From Thermoplasmata archaeon (GTDB taxonomy: Archaea; Thermoplasmatota; Thermoplasmata; Lutacidiplasmatales; UBA184), in the NCBI GenBank assembly GCA_021796385.1, contig JAJYXQ010000030.1:60607-124606 (forward strand): a DNA stretch of 64,000 nucleotides, written 5' to 3'. Position numbers and translations under genes: made by a program. Below are positions 59,970-64,000 of the stretch, piece after piece. The notes under the pieces were generated by a model. The model saw only the letters and a list, made by a program, of their open reading frames with translations. It made no database searches and was not told the DNA's origin. The first letter of the stretch is position 1. Every line of letters starts with the position of its first letter.

Positions 59970-61886
59970 ATGAGGGGCTCGGTTCTCGCCACTTTGGGAG
60001 CCCCTTTGGAGGGAGGCGACGCCACCGCGCTGATCTCGGAGCCCCCGCAGGCTCCTACCCCAAACTGTCTCTTTGACTACGGTCTGGTGAGCAACCTGCA
60101 CACGGCGGCATTGATCTCCAGGTTCGGGTCGATCGACTGGGCTTGCATGCCCTACTTCTCCTACCCGTCCGTGTTTGCTCGGTTGCTGGATGTGGAACGC
60201 GGAGGCTCCCATCTTATCTGCCCCAGGGAAGCCTCGAGTTCACATCAGCGGTACCTTCCCGGGACGAACGTGCTGGAAACGCTCTTCCTCCTCGAGGGGG
60301 GGCGTGCGCTCAAGGTAATCGATTTCATGCCGTTCGTAGAGAGCGTCGACCGCAAGCCCCACCCGCACCTGTTTCGCATCGTTTCCGCGGAGGGCGGTCC
60401 GGTCCCCATCCACGTGAGGTTCCACCCGAGGTTCGAGTATGGGCGGCACCCGGCCTCCTACTTGAAGGTGCCCGACGGGCACATCGCCCGCCATGAACCA
60501 TCCTCCCTGTTCTACCGGGTATCCCAAGGAACCACAGAGGAGCGAGGACCAGCGCTGGAGACCGATGTGCTGGTCGAACCCCATACGAGCGCCGAGGTTG
60601 AGATAAGTTGGATGGAGGAAGGGCCATGTCGCGAAAGCGCAAGGAAGCTCTTCGATCGCACGGTGCGATTCTGGAGGGCGTGGTCGGAAGGCACGCAGGT
60701 CCCGGCCGAGTTTGTCCCTCCCGACACTCGCTTGGCGGTCGAACGCTCGAATCTGCTCCTGAAGGCGCTCACCAGCCGTGAAAGCGGCGCCTTCGTTGCA
60801 GCCGCCACCACCTCACTCCCGGAGTGGCCGGGAGGCGGGCGCAATTGGGACTACCGATATTCGTGGATTCGAGATGCCGCCTTTTCGGCGAATGCCCTCA
60901 TCCTGTCCGGGCATCTGCATGAGGCGAAGGCATTCCTCCGTTGGGCCGTGCGATGCTCCCAAGAGTCCCACGACGGCTCGCTCCAAGTCGTTTACCGACT
61001 GCAAGGAACCGGAGCGCTAACGGAGGAAGAGATCCCCGAACTTTCGGGTTTCCTTGGGTCCCGACCGGTCCGGATAGGTAATGGGGCCGGTGCCCAGTTC
61101 CAACTTGACATCTACGGGACGATTCTCAATCTGGCCTTCACGATGAAAGATGTTGACGAAAGGTACATCGCCGAGGAGTGGACTCATTTCCGGACACTGG
61201 TCGAACATGTGCTCCGCATCTGGAGGGAGCCGGACCAAGGGATCTGGGAGATCCGGGGACCCCCGAGGCATTACGTTCATTCCAAACTGATGGCGTGGGT
61301 CGCCCTCGATCGGGGTGCGCAGCTGGCGCGTCGATTCGGTACTTCGGGAGAAGCGGTCCGATGGGGAGCCGAGGCAGCCCGTGTTCGTCATGCCATATTG
61401 GAACAAGGATACGACAGCGCCTTGGGGGCCTTTGTTCAGGCGTTCGATCGAAGGGTCCTCGATGCGGCCACGCTCAAGATCCCGCTCTACGGGTTGCTCC
61501 CCTTCTCAGACGAACGTGTCACCGGGACCATACGGGCCATCGAGCGAGGGTTGTGCGACGGGGCGTTCGTCTATCGTTATCGGGCCGATGATGGCATTGA
61601 TGGCCCGGAGGGAGCGTTCCTCTTGTGCTCATTCTGGCTCGTGGAGTGTCTGGCACGAAGCGGGGAGATTGCGAGGGCGCGCAGAAATTGGGATGAGCTC
61701 TTGACAGCGGGAAGCCCTCTGGGGCTCTTTTCCGAGGAATATGATCCACGGACACGAACACCCTTGGGAAACTACCCCCAAGCCTTCACCCACATCGGGG
61801 TCATCCGGGCGGCCCATGCCTTGGGGCTCGCCGAGAAGGAGGCACGTCGTCTCGCCATGGATAGGGCACATTCTCACCCAGAATAG
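59970..61886 (+). CDS. Glycoside hydrolase family 15 (glucoamylase/trehalase-like)
   Basis: A 638-residue cytoplasmic enzyme hydrolysing alpha-glucosidic bonds (starch-type oligosaccharides or trehalose). Seen: NCLFDYGLVSNLHTAALISR and IDWACMPYFSYPSVFARLLD of the N-terminal sandwich, GGRNWDYRYSWIRDAAFS, catalytic acid Glu427 in GIWEIRGPPRHYVHSKLM and base in LFSEEYDPRTRTPLGNYPQA (Glu589/590), and FTHIG. No signal peptide. Archaeal GH15 enzymes include trehalases in Thermoplasma, a real alternative. TATA-like ggattaag (about 59937-59944) ~27 bases before the ATG. Confidence 0.88.
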   Translation: MRGSVLATLGAPLEGGDATALISEPPQAPTPNCLFDYGLVSNLHTAALISRFGSIDWACMPYFSYPSVFARLLDVERGGSHLICPREASSSHQRYLPGTNVLETLFLLEGGRALKVIDFMPFVESVDRKPHPHLFRIVSAEGGPVPIHVRFHPRFEYGRHPASYLKVPDGHIARHEPSSLFYRVSQGTTEERGPALETDVLVEPHTSAEVEISWMEEGPCRESARKLFDRTVRFWRAWSEGTQVPAEFVPPDTRLAVERSNLLLKALTSRESGAFVAAATTSLPEWPGGGRNWDYRYSWIRDAAFSANALILSGHLHEAKAFLRWAVRCSQESHDGSLQVVYRLQGTGALTEEEIPELSGFLGSRPVRIGNGAGAQFQLDIYGTILNLAFTMKDVDERYIAEEWTHFRTLVEHVLRIWREPDQGIWEIRGPPRHYVHSKLMAWVALDRGAQLARRFGTSGEAVRWGAEAARVRHAILEQGYDSALGAFVQAFDRRVLDAATLKIPLYGLLPFSDERVTGTIRAIERGLCDGAFVYRYRADDGIDGPEGAFLLCSFWLVECLARSGEIARARRNWDELLTAGSPLGLFSEEYDPRTRTPLGNYPQAFTHIGVIRAAHALGLAEKEARRLAMDRAHSHPE

Positions 61887-61930
61887 ACCCCTTCGCACGG
61901 TTCTTGTAGGCGAATGGCTTGCGGCCCTCC

Positions 61931-62734
61931 ATGACCGGACCGATGCCAACCCTGAACATGGAACGTCTGGATGCGATCGCCCGAATCACCCTCAACCGGC
62001 CCGACCGGAAGAATGCTCTGGGGGCCGATGAGATGCGCGGGCTCCACCGCGCACTTCAGGACGTCGCACAAGACCCCGATGTGCGGGCCGTGATCTTAAC
62101 CGGAGCAGGACAAGCCTTCTCGGCAGGAGGGGATGTACACGAGATGGCCCAATGGCTTGAGAAAGGCGTGTTGCCGCGGCTCTTCCATGAGCTAGTGGAC
62201 GAGCAAGAGGGCGTGATCAAGGAGATCGTGGAAATGGCCAAGCCTGTCATCGCCGCCATACCCGGGGTCGCTGCCGGTGGAGGAATGTCGATCGTCCTCG
62301 CTTGTGACTGGAGGATCGCCACTCCCGAAGCGTCCCTCGTACCCGCCTTCCCAAGCCTCGGAGGTGTACCGGATGGTGGGTTGACGTTCTTCCTCCCGCA
62401 CTACCTTGGGATCGGGGGTGCCCAGGAGGTGCTCTACGGGTCGGGTCGAGTGAGCGCGGAAAGAGGACGGGAACTTTCCTTGTTCCACGAGCTCGTTCCC
62501 GCGCGGGAGCTCCAAGCGCACGCCCTTGAACGGGCCAACGAGCTTTCGAAGGGACCCATCCGCGCCTTCACCTGGATGAAGCGACTCTTGGTCGAGTCCT
62601 ACCATAGCAGCCTGCAACGGCAAATGGAACTAGAACGCCGGGGAATGGTCGAAGCCGCCCGGGGCGATGAGCTCCCGGAGGGGGTCCGAGCCTTTCTAGC
62701 AAAGCGCCCACCCCGGTTCGACACTCTGAAGTGA
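61931..62734 (+). CDS. Enoyl-CoA hydratase/isomerase family protein (PaaG-like)
   Basis: A 267-residue crotonase-fold enzyme. Oxyanion-hole segments AFSAGGDVHEMA and GVAAGGGMSIVLACDW are present. The catalytic region reads PSLGGVPDGGLTFFLPHYLG: the first Glu of true hydratases is absent, and the Asp of VPDGG with FLP is typical of PaaG/epoxyphenylacetyl-CoA isomerase-like members, so isomerase or another acyl-CoA activity is more likely than simple hydration. ATG at 61931 chosen; ATG 61943 and TTG 61919 are alternatives. 44 bases after the GH15 stop. Confidence 0.85.
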   Translation: MTGPMPTLNMERLDAIARITLNRPDRKNALGADEMRGLHRALQDVAQDPDVRAVILTGAGQAFSAGGDVHEMAQWLEKGVLPRLFHELVDEQEGVIKEIVEMAKPVIAAIPGVAAGGGMSIVLACDWRIATPEASLVPAFPSLGGVPDGGLTFFLPHYLGIGGAQEVLYGSGRVSAERGRELSLFHELVPARELQAHALERANELSKGPIRAFTWMKRLLVESYHSSLQRQMELERRGMVEAARGDELPEGVRAFLAKRPPRFDTLK

Positions 62735-63102
62735 CGGGATCACCGGGCTTCGGGCGATCCAAGATACGAGCGAACGTGAAGCGGATCGCCCCCGAAAGGC
62801 CGGAAGGCTGCAGCCAACGTTAAATAAGGACCCACTGTAGTATCCTCTTGCGAAGCGCTCGCAAGGGCGTTTTGCGCGGCACCCGCAAGGCGATCCGGGG
62901 ACACCATGAACCGGAGTTCCAACGCTGGTGCCACAGATGACCCCATGGGGGAATGGAGCCCGAGATACCCCCGGACCGCAAGGGCCCGGGTGACCTCTCG
63001 TCGCTGACGCTGGGAAGGCTAGTATTCGGTGAGAGATGCTAGAAGAAAAGGCTCTTGAAACGAGAATGTAACTCCATATACCAATAATAATGGAACAAAG
63101 TA
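62735..63102 (+). promoter_or_regulatory. Upstream region and promoter(s) of the 16S rRNA gene
   Basis: No gene is seen in these 368 bases. A good TATA box, gttaaataagg (62819-62829), would start a leader of ~250 bases with the GC-rich 5' half of a processing stem. A second AT-rich stretch, ccatataccaataataatgg (63074-63093), lies immediately upstream of the mature 5' end. The only open frames are antisense or short. Confidence 0.5.

Positions 63103-64000
<898 letters not shown>

Overview
The window is archaeal and most probably from a member of the Thermoplasmatota (Thermoplasmata-like Euryarchaeota), with a GC content in the high fifties by eye. Evidence for Archaea: a thermosome, the archaeal operon eS19 - PDCD5-like protein - eL39 - eL31 - aIF6, eS17, RNA polymerase subunit RpoK, the KEOPS subunit Pcc1, translin and DUF357 proteins, TATA boxes 25-35 bases before many start codons (often with no room for a Shine-Dalgarno site), and the first ~900 bases of a 16S rRNA with archaeal signature sequence at the right edge. 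The phylum call is inference; the 16S should settle it.

Layout. 0.1-3.3 kb: a large YVTN beta-propeller surface protein with a cytoplasmic zinc ribbon, followed by a PIN nuclease. 3.7-6.1 kb (minus): hotdog thioesterase, an exported protein, a 4-TM protein and a TraB-family protein. 6.3-10.4 kb: a TPP riboswitch directly in front of a thiamine-type ABC transporter (binding protein, two-domain permease, ATPase). 10.4-16.2 kb (minus): RpiA, a four-cysteine winged-helix regulator, and a tight operon of an alkyl-DHAP-synthase-like flavoprotein, GlpD and a lipid kinase. 16.3-19.2 kb: alpha/beta hydrolase and M13 metallopeptidase. 19.4-22.1 kb (minus): thermosome and two unrecognised proteins. 22.2-31.4 kb: a giant sedolisin (S53) surface peptidase, aconitase, a nitrilase-family amidohydrolase with a 4-TM partner, and an M20 peptidase. 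31.4-35.1 kb: a 1222-residue surface protein. 35.2-38.9 kb: translation and transcription genes, including eL39 (52 codons), a SerK/ParB-like protein, an AT-rich gene-free island and rpoK. 39-43.6 kb (minus): MTA phosphorylase, translin, DUF357, transaldolase, a winged-helix/coiled-coil protein and endonuclease IV.

44.8-59.9 kb is the most unusual part. A cassette of DUF998-PH membrane protein, Kelch surface protein and Ig-repeat surface protein occurs twice in opposite orientation, so the gene order is mirror-symmetric about ~52.36 kb: membrane(-) Kelch(+) Ig(-) | Ig(+) Kelch(-) membrane(+). On the right the membrane protein is split into two genes and a decayed IS200/IS605 element lies between it and the Kelch gene. 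Then follow a GH15 glucoamylase-like enzyme, a PaaG-like crotonase and the 16S rRNA gene.

The window combines housekeeping genes with a large investment in cell-surface proteins: seven large exported proteins with N-terminal export signals, many N-glycosylation sequons and a single C-terminal membrane anchor with a short cytoplasmic tail. Several share the same disulfide-type Ig repeat and a proline/tyrosine-rich tail, which suggests one surface system of adhesion and degradation. This last point is inference.
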